Shown piece by piece: positions 1 to 10,221 of a stretch of 64,000 nt of DNA. Under the pieces are notes generated by a model. It was not told the DNA's origin, did no database searches, and saw only the letters and a program-made list of their open reading frames with translations. This stretch comes from Candidatus Berkiella aquae (GTDB lineage Bacteria; Pseudomonadota; Gammaproteobacteria; Berkiellales; Berkiellaceae). Within the stretch, counting starts at the first letter, position 1. Each line of letters starts with the position of its first letter. The stretch covers positions 558,001 to 622,000 of the forward strand of contig NZ_LKAJ02000001.1 of NCBI RefSeq assembly GCF_001431295.2, read 5' to 3'. Both the position numbers and the translations under genes were made by a program.

Positions 1-1301
1 ATTCCGCTATCTTCAACATTCAATTTTATCATTACATTGTCAGCGCTTTCAGATAAAGTTGAAATCGTAATTTTAATAAATCCTTGTTGAGTAAATTTAA
101 TTGCGTTACCGACTAAATTGAGTAGTATTTGTCTTATACGACTAGGATCACCTAGTAACTTCTCTGGAATGTTTTTATCAACAACACAACCCAAGCTAAG
201 GTTTTTATCTTTTACCCGGTATACTAGTAAATCCATTACTTCTTCAGCGACTTGTCTGATATTTAATGGGATCTCTTCTACTTCTAGCTTGCCAGATTCA
301 ATTTTTGATAGATCCAGAATATCATTAATAAGATTTAGTAAAGATTCTGCTGAAAGCTGCATAATTTCAACATATTGTCGTTGCTCATGATCAAGTTGAG
401 TATTTTTCAATAAGCTCGCTGTGCCAATTAATCCATTCATAGGAGTACGAATTTCATGCGATACGTTAGCTAAAAATCGTGATTTGGCAAGATTAGCTTC
501 TTCGGCAATGGACATTGCTTTTTCAAGTTCTTTTGTTCTGTCTTTGACTTTTTTGTCTAACTCAATCGTTGCCTCTTCTAATTGAGTATTCGTTTGTTGT
601 AAATTTCTAAACATAATTTTGAGCGATTGATTTAATATGCCAAACTCTTTATTAGTCGGTTTGGGGAAGGTAACATCTTTATTTCCTGAACTGATATTAT
701 TGGTCAAGCGAATGAGATCAATAATAGGATTGGTAAAATGGTTTGATAATATTCTGGCTAAAATAAGGCCAATGGATAAGCACACGCCAAGAATAAATAA
801 GTTACTAAATAAAGTAGTTCTTAAGCGTTGATAATGTTTATCCAGAGAAAATTGAATATAAAGATAGCCAATGGTTTTGCCATCATTTTTAAGTGGGCCA
901 CCTGCAACCATTAATCTTTCACCAACGAAAGTATTAAGCCCTGTAGATTTTAAAAGTTGCTCCATAAATGGCTTAAAGAATTGCTCATTTTGTTGGTTGT
1001 AAGAGGGGGAAAGTTCGGCAATAATTTGGCCTTGTGTATTTAAAATAACAGTGTCTTGAATATCAGGATTGACCTTCAAATTTTGTAATTGCTTAATTAC
1101 CTCACTGATATTATCTTTACTAATTTCTTCGATAAGAGGCGCTTCTATCATTCGCGCGACGCGATTGGCTTCATGTTGATAAGCTTCTAATGATTCTTTT
1201 CTTTCATTCAGGTATGAAGCAATAGTAATAGTGATAGCGACCAAAAAAATGATGGCGCTTGAAAATAAAACTAATTTATCGCGAATACTGAGTAATGTCA
1301 T
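1..1301 (-). CDS. Sensor histidine kinase, partial (C-terminus beyond left edge)
   Basis: Membrane sensor kinase of a two-component system. Translating the minus strand from ATG at 1299-1301 gives an open frame that runs off the left edge. It shows an N-terminal membrane segment (about residues 9-30), a periplasmic sensor region of about 120 residues, a second membrane segment (about 157-178), a HAMP-like linker and coiled coil, then an H-box [14 protein letters not shown] near residue 280 with the phosphoacceptor His. An N-box, [12 protein letters not shown], sits near residue 395. The [10 protein letters not shown] form is typical of hybrid kinases such as BarA, so a receiver or Hpt domain may follow outside the window; this cannot be seen. 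The signal sensed is unknown. Confidence 0.9.
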   Translation of the reverse strand, partial: MTLLSIRDKLVLFSSAIIFLVAITITIASYLNERKESLEAYQHEANRVARMIEAPLIEEISKDNISEVIKQLQNLKVNPDIQDTVILNTQGQIIAELSPSYNQQNEQFFKPFMEQLLKSTGLNTFVGERLMVAGGPLKNDGKTIGYLYIQFSLDKHYQRLRTTLFSNLFILGVCLSIGLILARILSNHFTNPIIDLIRLTNNISSGNKDVTFPKPTNKEFGILNQSLKIMFRNLQQTNTQLEEATIELDKKVKDRTKELEKAMSIAEEANLAKSRFLANVSHEIRTPMNGLIGTASLLKNTQLDHEQRQYVEIMQLSAESLLNLINDILDLSKIESGKLEVEEIPLNIRQVAEEVMDLLVYRVKDKNLSLGCVVDKNIPEKLLGDPSRIRQILLNLVGNAIKFTQQGFIKITISTLSESADNVMIKLNVEDSG

Positions 1302-1404
1302 ATAACGGATAAACGTATTATAAGGAATATTCTCAATATATCGAAAATTAACTCCCAATCCTTGAGGGCGATCAGGTGTTTGAACAGTACAAAAAAAGTA
1401 AATG

Positions 1405-1896
1405 TTAGATTGTGGGGATCTTCACAATAGTAGGAGAGTGTTCAATTAATACGAAAAATTGGAGAAAGGAATGAATTGGCATGGATAAGGTCCTATCGTT
1501 TCTCATTGGGTGAAAATTAGTCAAATCATCTTCCGCTAAATCTTCATCGAGAAAAAAGCTGACTTCATGATTTTCATCGAACAATAAACCATAAGGGGTC
1601 ACAGAACCTGGGGTTAATTTTAACTTGGCAAGTAATTCTTCTGGTTTACCAAAAGATAATCGCCCTTTATTTAAAAGCAGTGATAATGCTTTAAGATCAA
1701 CGCGTTTTTCTTCTCGTAGACTCACTAATATAAAGTTTTTTTTATGATCTTTTAAAAAAAGTGATTTACAGTGAGGTCCGGGGATAATTTCATGCAGATG
1801 TAACCCTTCTTCTACGGTAAAGATGGGTTCATGTTCATGAATTTTAAAAGGCAGTTGATGCTGGTTTAAAAATTGAATGAGGGTTTGGTCGAGCAT
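1405..1896 (-). CDS. proX: Prolyl-tRNA editing protein ProX (YbaK/EbsC-type deacylase)
   Basis: A 163-aa stand-alone editing domain of the YbaK/ProX family, predicted to hydrolyse mischarged Ala-tRNA(Pro) in the cytoplasm. Family hallmarks are visible: an N-terminal [11 protein letters not shown]-type segment, [18 protein letters not shown] with the conserved Lys of the active site, and a [12 protein letters not shown] stretch near the C-terminal third. Length fits the stand-alone family of about 160-170 aa. It lies between the sensor kinase and a palindromic repeat element and appears to be transcribed alone. Other YbaK-fold editing enzymes act on Cys-tRNA(Pro), but the sequence pattern is nearer ProX/PrdX. 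Confidence 0.85.
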   Translation of the reverse strand: MLDQTLIQFLNQHQLPFKIHEHEPIFTVEEGLHLHEIIPGPHCKSLFLKDHKKNFILVSLREEKRVDLKALSLLLNKGRLSFGKPEELLAKLKLTPGSVTPYGLLFDENHEVSFFLDEDLAEDDLTNFHPMRNDRTLSMPIHSFLQFFVLIEHSPTIVKIPTI

Positions 1897-1938
1897 AGTG
1901 AGTTCTCAATTATACTAGCTTGTTGTTTGGGCAATTAA

Positions 1939-2037
1939 GATAAAAATCCCCCGCTCGCTTAAAAGCTCGCTGCCCCCTTTTATTCAAAGGGGGCAGCTCG
2001 TGGATGCGAAGCATGCTACGAGCGGGGGATTTTTATC
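1939..2037. repeat. Palindromic miniature repeat, copy A (complete)
   Basis: A 99-bp nearly perfect inverted repeat. The outer arms are GATAAAAATCCCCCGCTCG and its exact reverse complement. Nested inside are GCTGCCCCCTTT/AAAGGGGGCAGC and a smaller variable hairpin around GATGCGAAGCATG. It lies downstream of ettA and upstream of proX, both on the minus strand. Related copies occur at 25231, 35084 (core only), 37451 and 57632. There is no coding capacity; it looks like a MITE or REP/BIME-type element. Confidence 0.85.
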
Positions 2038-2051
2038 TGTAAACTCATCAC

Positions 2052-2081
2052 TTGCAAAGCACTCGATTAGAGTGCTTGCAA
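2052..2081 (-). terminator. Hairpin after ettA
   Basis: TTGCAAAGCACTC and GAGTGCTTGCAA form a 12-bp stem with one bulged A and a GATTA loop, 13 bases beyond the ettA stop. There is no clear T-run, so intrinsic termination is uncertain; it may simply be mRNA end protection. Confidence 0.4.
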
Positions 2082-2094
2082 TGATGTCGAAGCA

Positions 2095-3774
2095 TTAAAC
2101 TTCTTCCAACTTTTTATATCGGATCCGATGGGGATTAATCGCATCGGTACCAAGGCGTGCTAAGTGATCTTTTTCATATTCACTATAGCCACCCTCAAAC
2201 CATTTGATTTGGCTATCACCTTCAAAAGCAATGATATGGGTTGCAATTCTGTCTAGGAACCAGCGATCGTGGGAGATAACCAAAACGCAGCCAGGGAATG
2301 ACACCAGTGCCTCTTCAAGCGCTCGTAATGTTTCAACGTCTAAGTCGTTGGTTGGTTCGTCAAGGAGTAACACATTCCCACCGGATTGCAGAAGTTTAGC
2401 TAAATGCACACGATTGCGTTCACCACCGGAAAGATTGCCAATAACCTTTTGCTGATCAGCTCCTTTAAAGTTAAAGCGACCAACATAAGCACGAGAAGGC
2501 ATCGAAAATTGACCAACCGTAATGAAATCTTGACCATCGGATAATTCTTGCCATACCGTCTTTTTATCATCTAACGCATCGCGTGATTGATCAACATAAG
2601 CAAGCTTAACGGTGTCACCAATAGTAACATTACCTTCATCAGGTTCAATTAAACCACACATCATTTTGAAGAAAGTGGTTTTACCCGCACCGTTAGGGCC
2701 GATAATCCCGATGATCGCGCCTCGTGGAATATTGATTGAGAGTTTATCAATTAATAATTTACCACCCAATGTCTTAGAAATAGCATTGGCTTGAATAACA
2801 TTTTCCCCAAGACGTGGTCCTGGTGGAATATAAAGCTCTTGGGTTTCGTTACGTTGTTGAAATTCTTTTGAATTTAATTCTTCAAAGTTAGAAATACGTG
2901 CTTTGTTTTTCTTACGTCGACCTTGTGGATTAGAACGAACCCATTCCAACTCCGATTTAACAGCGCGTTGGTGAGAAGCTTCTTGGCGTTTTTCTTGTTC
3001 AAGTCGTTGTTCTTTTTGGATTAACCAGCTACTGTAATTGCCTTCAAAAGGAATACCTCGGCCTTTATCTAATTCTAAAATCCAACCTGCAACATTATCG
3101 AGGAAGTATCGATCGTGGGTAACAGCAATGACGGTACCTGGGAAGTTTTGTAAATATTTTTCCATCCACGCAACACTTTCAGCGTCAAGATGGTTGGTTG
3201 GTTCATCAAGCAATAAGACATCAGGTGCTGATAACAACAGTTTACACAGTGCTACACGGCGTTTTTCACCCCCTGAGAGTGAGGTGACATCAGCATCCCA
3301 GGCAGGAAGACGTAAAGCATCGGCAGCAATATCTAATTTTCTATCGAGATTCCACCCATCTGCTGCTTCGATTTCATCTTGTAGCTTGGCTTGTTCATCT
3401 AAGAGCGTCTGCATCGCATCATCGTCCATAGGCTCAGCAAAGAGCGTGCTAATCTCATCAAATCGAATTAATTTATCTTTGAGTGCACGTACGCCATCTT
3501 CCACATTTTCACGCACGGTTTTGTTGGGATCCAAACGAGGTTCTTGGGGTAAATAACCAAAGCGTAAGCCCTTCTGGTAAGTTATTTCGCCGACATATTC
3601 TTTGTCTTCACCTGCGATAATGCGCAATAATGAAGATTTACCTGAGCCGTTAAGACCCAAGACGCCGATTTTGGCGCCGTAGAAAAATGACAGCGAGATA
3701 TCTTTCAGAATTTCTCGTTTAGGAGGGACGATTTTGCCAACTTCCAGCATTGAAAAGATGGTTTTATTAGACAT
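2095..3774 (-). CDS. ettA: Energy-dependent translational throttle protein EttA (ABC-F ATPase)
   Basis: A 559-aa soluble ABC-F protein with two ATPase domains. It binds the ribosomal E site and gates the first steps of elongation according to the ATP/ADP ratio. Walker A motifs GLNGSGKSS and GPNGAGKTT, signature motifs LSGGEKRR and LSGGERNR, and two LLLDEPTN Walker B/D-loop motifs are all intact. The N-terminus (VGKIVPPKREILKDISLSFF) is close to that of E. coli EttA, and length matches the family (about 555 aa). It is divergent from glyA and probably monocistronic. Confidence 0.96.
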   Translation of the reverse strand: MSNKTIFSMLEVGKIVPPKREILKDISLSFFYGAKIGVLGLNGSGKSSLLRIIAGEDKEYVGEITYQKGLRFGYLPQEPRLDPNKTVRENVEDGVRALKDKLIRFDEISTLFAEPMDDDAMQTLLDEQAKLQDEIEAADGWNLDRKLDIAADALRLPAWDADVTSLSGGEKRRVALCKLLLSAPDVLLLDEPTNHLDAESVAWMEKYLQNFPGTVIAVTHDRYFLDNVAGWILELDKGRGIPFEGNYSSWLIQKEQRLEQEKRQEASHQRAVKSELEWVRSNPQGRRKKNKARISNFEELNSKEFQQRNETQELYIPPGPRLGENVIQANAISKTLGGKLLIDKLSINIPRGAIIGIIGPNGAGKTTFFKMMCGLIEPDEGNVTIGDTVKLAYVDQSRDALDDKKTVWQELSDGQDFITVGQFSMPSRAYVGRFNFKGADQQKVIGNLSGGERNRVHLAKLLQSGGNVLLLDEPTNDLDVETLRALEEALVSFPGCVLVISHDRWFLDRIATHIIAFEGDSQIKWFEGGYSEYEKDHLARLGTDAINPHRIRYKKLEEV

Positions 3775-3903
3775 AGATGCTTTCTCCGAATTTTTGTGAG
3801 GTACACGCTAACCTAACGGGCCTGCTAATTCAATCATTTGGTCTTAAAAGGATGGGCGTGGGCCTGCGAGTGAGTTACAATGGCGGCTTTTAAGGAAGAA
3901 ATG

Positions 3904-5169
3904 ATGTTCACCCAAGACATGCATATTCGTGGTTTTGACGATGAATTGGCTGAAGCACTCAAGCAAGAAACCCTTCGCCAGCTAGAGCATATCGAACTGA
4001 TTGCCTCTGAAAATTACGCGAGCCCTCGCGTATTAGAAGCGCAAGGCTCTGATTTAACCAATAAATACGCGGAAGGTTATCCAGGAAAACGCTACTATGG
4101 CGGCTGTGAGTATGTCGATGAAGCTGAAAGATTAGCTATCGAGCGAGCTAAAGAGTTGTTCAAGGCAGATTTTGCCAATGTGCAACCTCATTCTGGCTCT
4201 CAAGCGAATGCTGCTGCTTATATGGCTTTATTAAAAGCGGGTGACACCATTTTAGGGATGAGCTTAGATCATGGTGGCCACTTAACCCATGGTGCTAAAG
4301 TCAATTTTTCCGGTCAAATTTACAATTCTGTACAGTACGGACTTTCAGCAAGCACAGGCGAAATTGATTATGATCAAGTCCAGCGTTTAGCTGAAGAACA
4401 TCGTCCACGCTTAATTGTTGCAGGTTTTTCGGCTTATTCAGGCATTGCTGATTGGGAACGTTTTCGACAAATTGCCGATAGCGTGAATGCTTATTTAATG
4501 GTTGATATGGCTCATGTCGCAGGGCTTGTTGCAGCGGGGATTTATCCTTCGCCAGTCGGTATTGCTGATATCACGACAACCACAACCCATAAAACCTTAC
4601 GGGGTCCTCGTGGTGGACTCATTTTAGCGAAAGCAAATCCTGAGATTGAAAAACGTATTAATTCGATGGTGTTTCCAGGAACCCAAGGCGGTCCCTTAAT
4701 GCATGTGATTGCTGCAAAAGCGGTTGCATTAAAAGAAGCATTACAACCAGAATTTATAACTTATCAAAAACAAGTGGTTAAAAACGCAAAAGCATTAGCT
4801 AAAGCCTTACAAGCACGTGGTTATAAAATTGTTTCTAACGGAACAGAAAACCATTTATTTTTAATCGATTTAATCGATAAAAGTTATACCGGTAAAGAAG
4901 CCGATGCAGCGTTAGGTCTTGCCAATATTACGGTTAATAAAAATACTGTACCTAACGATCCACGTTCGCCATTTGTCACAAGTGGTTTGCGCGTTGGAAC
5001 GCCAGCGGTGACGACACGTGGTTTTAAAGAAGAACAAATGCAAATATTAGCCAATTGGATGGCAGATATTCTGGATAATATTCAAGATGTCGCAACACAA
5101 GAAAGAGTGAAAAAAGAAGTGGTTACATTGTGCCGGTCCTTCCCGGTCTATGGTCCACCCAAAGGCTAA
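3904..5169 (+). CDS. glyA: Serine hydroxymethyltransferase
   Basis: PLP enzyme interconverting serine plus tetrahydrofolate with glycine plus 5,10-methylene-THF, the main source of one-carbon units. The PLP lysine motif [14 protein letters not shown] and the [17 protein letters not shown] and [14 protein letters not shown] blocks are intact. I chose ATG 3904: AAGGA at 3892-3896 is well spaced, and the resulting 421 aa aligns with the family (417-420 aa). The frame stays open to an ATG at 3880, which would add eight residues with no family counterpart. nrdR follows after 23 bp, the common gammaproteobacterial glyA-nrdR order. Confidence 0.97.
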   Translation: MFTQDMHIRGFDDELAEALKQETLRQLEHIELIASENYASPRVLEAQGSDLTNKYAEGYPGKRYYGGCEYVDEAERLAIERAKELFKADFANVQPHSGSQANAAAYMALLKAGDTILGMSLDHGGHLTHGAKVNFSGQIYNSVQYGLSASTGEIDYDQVQRLAEEHRPRLIVAGFSAYSGIADWERFRQIADSVNAYLMVDMAHVAGLVAAGIYPSPVGIADITTTTTHKTLRGPRGGLILAKANPEIEKRINSMVFPGTQGGPLMHVIAAKAVALKEALQPEFITYQKQVVKNAKALAKALQARGYKIVSNGTENHLFLIDLIDKSYTGKEADAALGLANITVNKNTVPNDPRSPFVTSGLRVGTPAVTTRGFKEEQMQILANWMADILDNIQDVATQERVKKEVVTLCRSFPVYGPPKG

Positions 5170-5192
5170 GGACTGCATAAAGGAGTAAAGCG

Positions 5193-5660
5193 ATGCGTTG
5201 TCCATTTTGTAATGCAACAGAAACAAAAGTGGTTGATTCGCGATTTTCTGGTGAAGGCGATCAAATACGTCGCCGTCGTGAATGTCTTGAATGTCAAGAA
5301 CGTTTTACGACCTATGAGACCGCAGAGCTTACTTTGCCACGGATGGTTAAGCGAGATGCTAGCCGTGAAGCTTTTAATGAAAATAAGCTTCGTCAAGGGT
5401 TATTACGAGCATTAGAAAAACGTCCTGTTAGCATGGAACAAGTTGAAGATGCGATTAGTCGTATTAAGCGTCGTTTGCGTGCGGTGGGAGAGCGTGAGGT
5501 ATTAACCAAAGTGCTAGGTGATTGGATCATGCAAGAATTGCGACAAATTGATCATGTTGCTTATGTGCGTTTTGCATCCGTGTATCGGCGTTTTCAGGAT
5601 GTTCATGCCTTTGAAGAAGAAATTCAACGTTTACGTCAAGAGCATGAAACGGCTAAATAA
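5193..5660 (+). CDS. nrdR: Transcriptional repressor NrdR
   Basis: A 155-aa repressor of ribonucleotide reductase genes. It has an N-terminal zinc ribbon ([17 protein letters not shown] with CPFC, then CLECQERF) and an ATP-cone domain in which nucleotide binding controls DNA binding ([19 protein letters not shown]). The start is preceded by AAGGAG. It ends in a TAATG overlap with ribD, so nrdR is the head of, or is translationally coupled to, the riboflavin operon. No NrdR boxes are visible in the window, because no nrd genes lie here. Confidence 0.96.
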   Translation: MRCPFCNATETKVVDSRFSGEGDQIRRRRECLECQERFTTYETAELTLPRMVKRDASREAFNENKLRQGLLRALEKRPVSMEQVEDAISRIKRRLRAVGEREVLTKVLGDWIMQELRQIDHVAYVRFASVYRRFQDVHAFEEEIQRLRQEHETAK

Positions 5661-6793
5661 TGTCAAATAATATTGATGAAATGTATATGCGCCAAGCAAT
5701 TCACTTAGCAAAACAAGGTGAATATGGCGCAAAGCCCAATCCCATGGTGGGTTGTGTGATTGTTGCCAATCAACAGATTGTAGGGGAAGGCTGTCACCTT
5801 CAATATGGTCAGGCACATGCGGAAATTCATGCATTACAACAAGCAAAAGAATTAGCCAAGGGCGCAACGTTATATGTGACGTTAGAGCCCTGCGCCCATA
5901 CTGGTAAAACGGGCCCTTGCGTGAATGCCGTTATTCAAGCGGGCATTAAGCATGTGGTTATTGCCGCAGGAGATCCCAACCCTCAAGTGAATGGTAAAGG
6001 GGTTCAACTATTGCAAGAGGCTGGCATTTTGGTTACCCAAGGGGTTTTAACCCAAGAAGCGAAAGCCTTAAATCCAGGTTTTTATTCACGTTTCCAAAGA
6101 AGCAGGCCGTATGTGCGAGCAAAGTTGGGAATGAGTTTTGATGGTAAAATAGCCATGAAAACCGGCGAGAGCCAGTGGATAACCTCAACTGATGCACGTG
6201 CTGATGTACAAAAATGGCGCGCCAGAAGCTGCGCTATTGTCACAACAGCAGCAACCGTCATACAGGATGATTGTCGTTTAACCGTAAGAGATATTCCAGG
6301 GGCAAAGCAACCGCTGCGTATCCTATTCGATACACAGCTAAAAACCCCACAGTCAAGTCAAATTTTTTCTCAAGCCGGTAAAACGGTGGTTGCGGTTTCT
6401 TGCACAAAGCACACTTCACAAGCTATATCCGCATGGCAAAATAAGGTGCAAGGCGAAGTAGAATGCATTGCTTTATCTGAAGAGAATGAGCATGTTGATT
6501 TCAACGCCTTATTAGCCTGGTTAACGGAAAAAACCGTCAATGAAGTGATGATTGAAGCGGGTGCGCAATTTGTTGGTGCATTGTTAGAAAAAGGCTTGAT
6601 TGATGAATTATTAGTTTATGTTGCGCCTAAGCTTTTGGGAAATAATAGTATTAGCATGGCTCATCTTCCCAGTATTCACCAATTAAATGAAAATATTCAG
6701 GGAAAATATTTATCGATTGATAAGATAGGGACAGATGCGCGTTTTAGAATAGCAATAAGTGATTTTGCGAGGAGACATCATGACCATTCATAG
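5660..6793 (+). CDS. ribD: Bifunctional diaminohydroxyphosphoribosylaminopyrimidine deaminase / 5-amino-6-(5-phosphoribosylamino)uracil reductase
   Basis: A 377-aa enzyme catalysing steps 2 and 3 of riboflavin synthesis. The N-terminal deaminase domain has zinc ligands HAEIHAL and PCAHTGKTGPC. The C-terminal RibD_C reductase begins near RPYVRAKLGMSFDGKIA and includes ESQWITSTDARADVQKWRA. The length is normal. The start overlaps the nrdR stop by one base and the end overlaps ribB by 14 bases, so the genes are translationally coupled. Confidence 0.95.
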   Translation: MSNNIDEMYMRQAIHLAKQGEYGAKPNPMVGCVIVANQQIVGEGCHLQYGQAHAEIHALQQAKELAKGATLYVTLEPCAHTGKTGPCVNAVIQAGIKHVVIAAGDPNPQVNGKGVQLLQEAGILVTQGVLTQEAKALNPGFYSRFQRSRPYVRAKLGMSFDGKIAMKTGESQWITSTDARADVQKWRARSCAIVTTAATVIQDDCRLTVRDIPGAKQPLRILFDTQLKTPQSSQIFSQAGKTVVAVSCTKHTSQAISAWQNKVQGEVECIALSEENEHVDFNALLAWLTEKTVNEVMIEAGAQFVGALLEKGLIDELLVYVAPKLLGNNSISMAHLPSIHQLNENIQGKYLSIDKIGTDARFRIAISDFARRHHDHS

Positions 6794-7433
6794 CACAGAA
6801 GAAATTATTGAAGATATTCGTCAAGGCAAAATGGTCATTATGATTGATGATGAAGATCGTGAGAACGAAGGTGATATCATCATGGCCGCGCAAATGGTAA
6901 CAGACAAACACATTACCTTTATGGCGCGAGAAGCTTGTGGGTTAATCTGTTTACCTATGTCAAAAGAATGTTGCGAGCAGATAGGGTTAGCACGTATTCG
7001 TGGTACGAATCATTCTAAAATTGCTCCCAATTTCACGCTTTCTATTGAAGCTGCGCAAGGCGTCACCACCGGGATCTCAGCCAAAGAGCGAGCGCATACC
7101 ATTTTGACCGCGGTGCATCCCAAAGCAAAACCAGAAGATGTGGTACAACCAGGGCATATTTTTCCTATCATGGCATTACCAGGTGGCGTACTAGAGCGTC
7201 CAGGACATACCGAAGCGAGTGTGGATTTAGCCCATTTGGCGGGATTAGCACCAGCAGGTGTTTTGTGTGAGATCCTCAATGAAGACGGGACGATGGCAAG
7301 ATTACCTGAGCTCAAGGTCTTTGCGCAAAAGCATGGCTTGAAATTAGGAACGATTGCCGATTTGGTTGCCTATCGGCAACGCCTAGAGGCAGTAGAAGAA
7401 GCGAGTAGCCTCACAGATTTCATTTCGGCTTAA
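6780..7433 (+). CDS. ribB: 3,4-dihydroxy-2-butanone 4-phosphate synthase (RibB)
   Basis: Converts ribulose 5-phosphate to the four-carbon donor for the lumazine ring. DEDRENEGD (metal and substrate loop), [27 protein letters not shown] and [11 protein letters not shown] are diagnostic. I chose ATG 6780 (217 aa) because AGGAG lies at about 6769-6773; an upstream alternative at 6759 would add seven residues. The protein ends right after the DHBP domain: the GTP cyclohydrolase II half found in many ribBA genes is absent. No ribE lies between ribD and ribB. Confidence 0.94.
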   Translation: MTIHSTEEIIEDIRQGKMVIMIDDEDRENEGDIIMAAQMVTDKHITFMAREACGLICLPMSKECCEQIGLARIRGTNHSKIAPNFTLSIEAAQGVTTGISAKERAHTILTAVHPKAKPEDVVQPGHIFPIMALPGGVLERPGHTEASVDLAHLAGLAPAGVLCEILNEDGTMARLPELKVFAQKHGLKLGTIADLVAYRQRLEAVEEASSLTDFISA

Positions 7434-7473
7434 ATTTGAGTAAGATAGACGACCCCATAAAAGGAGCGGCAAG

Positions 7474-7950
7474 ATGACAACTTCACGTGAGATTGTTGGT
7501 GATTTAATGACCCCGAAAGGGAATATTGCGATTGTTGCATCGCGATTTAATGATTTTATGGTGGACAAACTGATCGATGGGGCTAAAGATGCCTTATTGC
7601 GCCATGGTGTGAAAGAAGAAAATATTGATCTGATCAAGGTCCCTGGTGGTTATGAAATCCCTTTGGCAGCTCAAGCTGCTGCAAAAACGGGTCGTTATTC
7701 CGGTATTATTACACTGGGCGTTGTGATTCGAGGTGATACTGCACATTTTGATTATGTTGCAGGGGGGTGTGCCCAAGGTGTTATGCAAGCACAGCTCAAA
7801 ACCGATATTCCAATGACTTTGGGCGTATTAACGACTGAGAACATGGAACAAGCTATCGCACGCTCAGGCTCAACCGCTGGTAATAAAGGCTTTGAAGCAG
7901 CAACGGCATTAATTGAAATGATGAATTTATTGAGAAAAATTCATGACTAG
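7474..7950 (+). CDS. ribH: 6,7-dimethyl-8-ribityllumazine synthase
   Basis: A 158-aa beta subunit of riboflavin synthase, which condenses the RibD product with the RibB product. It shows IVASRFNDFMVDKLIDGA, the VPGGYEIPLAA motif, GVVIRGDTAHFDYVAG with the catalytic His, and TTENMEQAIARSG. The SD AAAGGAG is well spaced. It overlaps nusB by 8 bp, as in many proteobacteria. Confidence 0.96.
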   Translation: MTTSREIVGDLMTPKGNIAIVASRFNDFMVDKLIDGAKDALLRHGVKEENIDLIKVPGGYEIPLAAQAAAKTGRYSGIITLGVVIRGDTAHFDYVAGGCAQGVMQAQLKTDIPMTLGVLTTENMEQAIARSGSTAGNKGFEAATALIEMMNLLRKIHD

Positions 7951-8413
7951 TAAAAAAGTACATGGCCGGCACGGATCGCGCTGGCTTGCTTTGCAGGGAC
8001 TATACGCTTGGGTTTTAACCAATAACAGTATACCAAGTATTGAACAAGATCTCGTTGCTAGCGATTTCCAGTTCAATCCTCAAACTGTTGATATTATGCC
8101 TAAGATTTCTTTTGATGCGCCTTATGTTCATGAGCTGATTCATGGAATAGCAGCTAGAAAATCGACGTTAGATGATTTGATGAGACCACATCTTGATCGC
8201 CCATTAGAAGATCTGAATCCGGTTGAATATGCAGTGTTGCTGATCGCTATTTATGAACTCAGTGAACGCCCTGAGATCCCTTATAAAGTTGTGATTAACG
8301 AAGCTATTTTATTAGCCAAGCAATTTGGTGCGCAAGATAGCCATAAATTTGTTAATGGTGTCTTAGATAAAACCGCAAAAGCCTTACGTCGCAGAGAATT
8401 AGCGTCTGCATAA
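7943..8413 (+). CDS. nusB: Transcription antitermination factor NusB
   Basis: A 156-aa all-helical RNA-binding protein that acts with NusE (S10) in rRNA antitermination. Family features are RWLALQGLYAW near the N-terminus and RPLEDLNPVEYAVLLIAIYEL...PYKVVINEAILLAKQFGAQDSHKFVNGVLDK in the C-terminal half. It is the last gene of the nrdR-rib operon and is followed by a perfect 10-bp hairpin. Confidence 0.95.
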   Translation: MTSKKVHGRHGSRWLALQGLYAWVLTNNSIPSIEQDLVASDFQFNPQTVDIMPKISFDAPYVHELIHGIAARKSTLDDLMRPHLDRPLEDLNPVEYAVLLIAIYELSERPEIPYKVVINEAILLAKQFGAQDSHKFVNGVLDKTAKALRRRELASA

Positions 8414-8426
8414 TAATCACTTCTTA

Positions 8427-8463
8427 TTGGAACCATGAGAAAACACTTTTCAAATGGTTCCAA
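8427..8463 (+). terminator. Hairpin after nusB
   Basis: TTGGAACCAT and ATGGTTCCAA form a perfect 10-bp stem with a 17-base loop, 13 bases after the nusB stop. There is no T-run, so it is either a weak terminator or a 3'-end stabilising hairpin. Confidence 0.5.
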
Positions 8464-8546
8464 AGTTCAAATGTATAAAACAACCTGAAAAATACAGTAT
8501 TTTTAATTGACTCAGCCTGTTATTTATTTGATAATCCAACTTTTGT

Positions 8547-10184
8547 ATGTCGGGAAACTCACGCATGGCTGGTAAAAGTGGAATAATTCAATTTCGTGTT
8601 GGACAAAATGCAAAAACAGTTGCTAATGATAAAGCGGTGCAAATTTTTGCACCTCACTGGGTTGAAAAAGCCTTAGAAAAATTATCAGAGAAATTAAAAG
8701 GCTCGACATTTGCGATTGGCAATCGCAACGGTGCGAAATATAAAATTGCTGATAAATTAACTTTAATCGATCTCGTTGCGATTGCACGCAATGAAAGTGC
8801 AAATACCACCGGTATTATTCAATATGACCAATATAATGGGATTGATAAAAAAATCATCATTGCCTTGCGCGATTTAGTAAAGCATTGTGTGATTGTTGGA
8901 AAAGATGTTGCAACCCATTTTGGCGGGTATCCCGCAGGGCAGCCAAAATCAAAATTAAATAAAGAAGTTTATGTTTGTGATTTACCCGGTTTGCAATTTC
9001 AACAACTCGATAATACAGGGCGGCATGTTTTAATTGCTGTAAATAATGATTTTCCTCAAGGTGATTTAGATCAAGAAATATACCTCAATACGGTGGGTGA
9101 AAATAAACCGACTTATAGTGACGCGCGCAAGAACAAAACCAATCGATTTATCAAAGGTACATTTAAAGACAAAGAAGTGTATTTTGATACTCAAGCATAT
9201 TATGCATTTATCGCACAGGATTTTATATTGGCCGCAAAAGCACTTCATATTCAAGCTAAGAATGAAGAAAAAGAGCTCAATTTTAAATTTTTAAAATATG
9301 GCGCAGGTTTTTTTGCAGAAGATTTAGAAGGCGAAGCCAAAAATCAGCTATCTGAACATTTAACTAAAGGTGTTTTGCTTGGGTTGTATCAATGGCTTAA
9401 GCTTCCTTTAGCACAAAGAAATAAAATAAAACGTATTGAACTTCCGTTTTATAAAGAAGTCGATAATGTTGTAATTGAGAATACCTTAAACGAAATTGCA
9501 AGTATTTGTGCCCAACATGACATTGAGTTTTCTGCTACCAATCAAGATGCATTAGCACAAACTTCCAAAAAATATATCACCGCAACCACCAATTGTTCTG
9601 ATCCGCATGCACCTACCGGTAATGAAATGCATTATGGCAGTGTGGATGCAGCGATTGCTGAGAATTTGGCTAGAAAGGGGAATAATTTTAGCCCTATTTG
9701 TAATAAAGAAATGCAATGCCAGTTTTTAACTATACCAGTGAACAAGTACCAAGAAATCAAAAAAAGGCAAACGCAAGAAATATTGAAGGACTTTTTCACA
9801 TTGTTAGCAATTTCTGCGTGTTTAGTGGGTGCACATTACGGGTTAGGATTGGGGTTAGCGTTAGGACTCATTGTGAAGGTAACGTTGGTATTTGCAGGCG
9901 TTGGGCTCTTAAGAACCGGGCGCGAATTATTCAAATCATTCAAACGCGATCAGTATCAAACGTATGTTGAAAAAAGTTCTGATGAAATTAAACAATTGAG
10001 TGGAACACAGCAAGCGGCTTTTGATATTGGCGTTAATGCTACAAAAAGTTATGGTTCAAGGGTTTATAGTTTTGTTGCTTGGCAAGCGTATCGCTCACCC
10101 AAAGCCTATTATGCAGGCCTTGAAGCGCAACAAGAAAACAACGAAAAGCTCATTCGAAAAGTTCACTGCGCAAGAAATAAGTAA
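8547..10184 (+). CDS. Unknown 545-aa protein with a C-terminal membrane hairpin; possible effector
   Basis: I do not recognise a family. About 410 soluble residues are followed by a hydrophobic stretch (about 412-455, with LLAISACLVGAHYGLGLGLA and a following VKVTLVFAGVGLL) that could form one or two membrane passes, then a charged tail of about 90 residues. There is no signal peptide. Motifs of unknown meaning include KYGAGFFAEDLEG and TNCSDPHAPTGNEMHYGSVDAAIAENL-type sequence just before the membrane part. It has its own promoter region and a strong terminator and is not in the nusB operon. The soluble-plus-internal-membrane plan is common among Legionellales effectors that act on host membranes; this is inference only. 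ATG 8565 is an alternative start. Confidence 0.75.
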   Translation: MSGNSRMAGKSGIIQFRVGQNAKTVANDKAVQIFAPHWVEKALEKLSEKLKGSTFAIGNRNGAKYKIADKLTLIDLVAIARNESANTTGIIQYDQYNGIDKKIIIALRDLVKHCVIVGKDVATHFGGYPAGQPKSKLNKEVYVCDLPGLQFQQLDNTGRHVLIAVNNDFPQGDLDQEIYLNTVGENKPTYSDARKNKTNRFIKGTFKDKEVYFDTQAYYAFIAQDFILAAKALHIQAKNEEKELNFKFLKYGAGFFAEDLEGEAKNQLSEHLTKGVLLGLYQWLKLPLAQRNKIKRIELPFYKEVDNVVIENTLNEIASICAQHDIEFSATNQDALAQTSKKYITATTNCSDPHAPTGNEMHYGSVDAAIAENLARKGNNFSPICNKEMQCQFLTIPVNKYQEIKKRQTQEILKDFFTLLAISACLVGAHYGLGLGLALGLIVKVTLVFAGVGLLRTGRELFKSFKRDQYQTYVEKSSDEIKQLSGTQQAAFDIGVNATKSYGSRVYSFVAWQAYRSPKAYYAGLEAQQENNEKLIRKVHCARNK

Positions 10185-10189
10185 ATAAT

Positions 10190-10221
10190 AAAAAAGGAGA
10201 ACAGGGTTCTCCTTTTTTTCT
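10190..10221 (+). terminator. Rho-independent terminator
   Basis: AAAAAGGAGAAC, loop AGG, then GTTCTCCTTTTTTT, directly after the stop of the 545-aa gene. A GC-containing stem with a long T-run makes this a strong intrinsic terminator. Confidence 0.9.

Noticed and set aside
3775-5192. FMN riboswitch controlling the rib operon
   Set aside because: I found no RFN-like conserved blocks upstream of glyA, nrdR or ribD.
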